The translations under genes and the position numbers were made by a program. Positions 12,935 through 14,465 of a stretch of 14,465 nucleotides of DNA are shown here, one piece after another. A model generated the notes under the pieces. That model did no database searches and was not told where the DNA came from. It saw only the letters and a list, made by a program, of their open reading frames with translations. Each line of letters starts with the position of its first letter. Within the stretch, counting starts at the first letter, position 1. The stretch spans positions 1 to 14,465 of the forward strand of contig NZ_CALLYO010000339.1 of assembly GCF_937858865.1 (NCBI RefSeq). The letters are read 5' to 3'. The stretch comes from an uncultured Amaricoccus sp. (lineage in GTDB: Bacteria > Pseudomonadota > Alphaproteobacteria > Rhodobacterales > Rhodobacteraceae).

Positions 12935-14437
12935 CTATGCCACATGTCCCACCGCCAGCTCGAGCACCCGGTGCTCGGAGAACTGCCCGCGCTCCAGGAT
13001 GCCGCTGATCGCGCCCTCGTGCATCACCGCGATGCGGTCGCTGACCCCGATCACCTCCTCCATGTCGCTCGAGATCATCAGGATCGCGACGCCGGCGTCG
13101 GCCAGCCCGCGCATCAGGTCGTAGATCTCGCGCTTGGCGCCCACGTCGATGCCGCGGGTCGGTTCGTCGAAGATGATGGCGTGCGGCCGCATGGCGAGCC
13201 ACTTGGCGAGCACCACCTTCTGCTGGTTGCCGCCCGAGAGCGACATCACCGGCGTCGCCACGCCCGGCGCGCGGATGGCGAGGCGCCGCCGCTCGGCGAG
13301 GGCGAGCTTCTCCTCCGCCGCCCGGTCGACGAGGCCGCCCCTGGCGAGCGCCGCGAGCTGCGGCAGCGAGATGTTCTCGGCGATGGTGAGGTCGAGCAGG
13401 ACGCCGCTCGCCTTGCGGTCCTCGGGCACGAGGTAGATGCCGCGGGCGATCGCGTCGCGCGGCGAGGCGATGGCGACCGGCTGGCCGGCGAGGCGGACGG
13501 TGCCGGCGAGCAGCGGGTCGATGCCGAAGACGGCGCGGGCGAGCTCGGTGCGCCCGGCGCCGATCAGCCCGGCGAGGCCGAGGATCTCGCCGCGGCGGAC
13601 GGCGAGTTCGACCTCGCGGCCGGGGTAGGTCGCTGTGCGGGCGCCGGAAATCTCCAGGATCGGCGCGCCGGGCGGCGCGGCCGGCGGGCGGTAGATCGAC
13701 TTGAGCTCGCGGCCGATCATCAGCCGGATCATCGCGGCGGGGGAGATCTCGTCCTCGGCGAGATGGCCGACCAGGCGGCCGTCGCGCAGCACCACCACCC
13801 GGTCGGCGCAGGCGGTGACCTCGTCGAGCCGGTGCGAGATGAAGATGACGCTGACCCCCGAGGCCCTGAGGTCGGCGATGACGCGGAGCAGCCGGTCGGT
13901 CTCGGAGAGGGTGAGGCTCGAGGTCGGCTCGTCCATGATGACGAGGCGCGAGTCGAGCGAGAGCGCCTTGGCGATCTCGACCAGCTGGCGCTGGGCGAGC
14001 GAGAGGCCGGAGACCGGCGTGCCGGGGCGGAAGTCGACCCCGAGGCGCGCGAAGAGCGGCGCCGCGGCGGCGGCGAGCCGCGCCCGGTCGACCAGGCGCA
14101 GCGGGCCGCCGCGGAGCGGTTCTCGGCCGATGAAGACGTTGGCCGCCGCGTCGAGATTGTCGAAGAGGTTGAGCTCCTGGTGGACGAAGGCGATGCCGGC
14201 GGCGATGGCGCCGGCGATCGTCATGGCGCCGCGCTCCGCACCGTCGACGCGGATCGAGCCGGCCGTCGGCGTGGCGACCCCACCGAGGATCTTCATCAGC
14301 GTCGACTTGCCGGCGCCGTTCTCGCCGACGAGGCCGATGACCTCGCCGGGATGGACGGCGAGGCTCACGCCGGCGAGCGCGACCACGCCGGGGTAGGTCT
14401 TGCCGATGTCGAGGAGCTCGAGAAAGGGCCCTGCCAT
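12935..14437 (-). CDS. Sugar ABC transporter ATP-binding protein, two-domain (RbsA/XylG/MglA-like)
   Basis: A 500-residue fused ATPase with two nucleotide-binding domains, the usual CUT2 architecture. Domain 1 has Walker A GENGAGKST (38-46), signature LSLAQRQ (145-151) and Walker B LVIMDEPTSSL. Domain 2 has the degenerate Walker A GLIGAGRTE, with Arg in place of the usual Lys, then LSGGNQQKVVLAKWL and IIFDEPTRGIDVGAK. The degenerate second site is normal in this family: it binds nucleotide but is thought not to be the main hydrolysis site. The ATG at 14437 gives a typical N-terminus (LELLDIGKTYPGVVAL); the ribosome binding site is weak. It is the first gene of its operon within the window. 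A binding-protein gene is expected upstream, past the right edge; the last 28 bases show none of it. Confidence 0.95.
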   Translation of the reverse strand: MAGPFLELLDIGKTYPGVVALAGVSLAVHPGEVIGLVGENGAGKSTLMKILGGVATPTAGSIRVDGAERGAMTIAGAIAAGIAFVHQELNLFDNLDAAANVFIGREPLRGGPLRLVDRARLAAAAAPLFARLGVDFRPGTPVSGLSLAQRQLVEIAKALSLDSRLVIMDEPTSSLTLSETDRLLRVIADLRASGVSVIFISHRLDEVTACADRVVVLRDGRLVGHLAEDEISPAAMIRLMIGRELKSIYRPPAAPPGAPILEISGARTATYPGREVELAVRRGEILGLAGLIGAGRTELARAVFGIDPLLAGTVRLAGQPVAIASPRDAIARGIYLVPEDRKASGVLLDLTIAENISLPQLAALARGGLVDRAAEEKLALAERRRLAIRAPGVATPVMSLSGGNQQKVVLAKWLAMRPHAIIFDEPTRGIDVGAKREIYDLMRGLADAGVAILMISSDMEEVIGVSDRIAVMHEGAISGILERGQFSEHRVLELAVGHVA

Positions 14438-14465
14438 GCACGCACCGCGGCTTGCCGGCGCGGGG

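Noticed and set aside
11886..14441. 851-residue minus-strand open frame across the second transporter
   Set aside because: Arg-rich out-of-frame reading of the permease and ATPase genes.

Overview
The window is very GC-rich DNA (by eye around 70% G+C) and almost fully coding. It reads as a chromosomal segment of an alphaproteobacterium, most likely one of the Rhodobacterales. This rests on the style of the flagellar proteins (FlgE with an N-terminal NSQTYGYKRA segment, a divergent FliM), the order motB / flgE-flgK-flgL-flgI, CtrA-like TTAA-N7-TTAA sites upstream of the flagellar genes, and the density of sugar-type ABC transporters. The order-level assignment is inference; I could not run a search.

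Left part (1-4199, all +): the 3' part of a PIN-domain (VapC-like) gene, then a tight four-gene operon. That operon encodes a secreted substrate-binding protein, a CUT2-type permease, a single-domain ATPase, and a P1-family (S58, DmpA/NylC-like) self-processing hydrolase. The hydrolase start codon overlaps the ATPase stop codon. A strong 10-bp stem-loop lies between the binding-protein and permease genes, and an inverted repeat lies just upstream of the first gene. The layout suggests import of a small amide, peptide or amino-acid derivative followed by cytoplasmic hydrolysis.

Middle part (4201-11814): a flagellar block. On the minus strand lies fliM, followed by two very small membrane-protein genes coupled to each other by an ATGA overlap. 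Divergent from fliM lies motB, with no motA beside it. After a terminator comes flgE-flgK-flgL-flgI on the plus strand: hook, both hook-filament junction proteins and the P-ring. CtrA-like boxes sit 50-65 bases upstream of fliM, motB and flgE. The flgE site is the best match.

Right part (11924-14437, minus): a second CUT2 sugar-type ABC transporter, with a double-domain ATPase followed by its permease. It converges on flgI across a hairpin. Its binding protein is not in the window and probably lies upstream of the ATPase, beyond the right edge.

I see no tRNA, rRNA, CRISPR array, insertion sequence or attachment site. The strongest candidate for something not well described is the ABC importer coupled to the P1 hydrolase. 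Next come the shared CtrA-like control of the flagellar promoters and the two small membrane proteins behind fliM.
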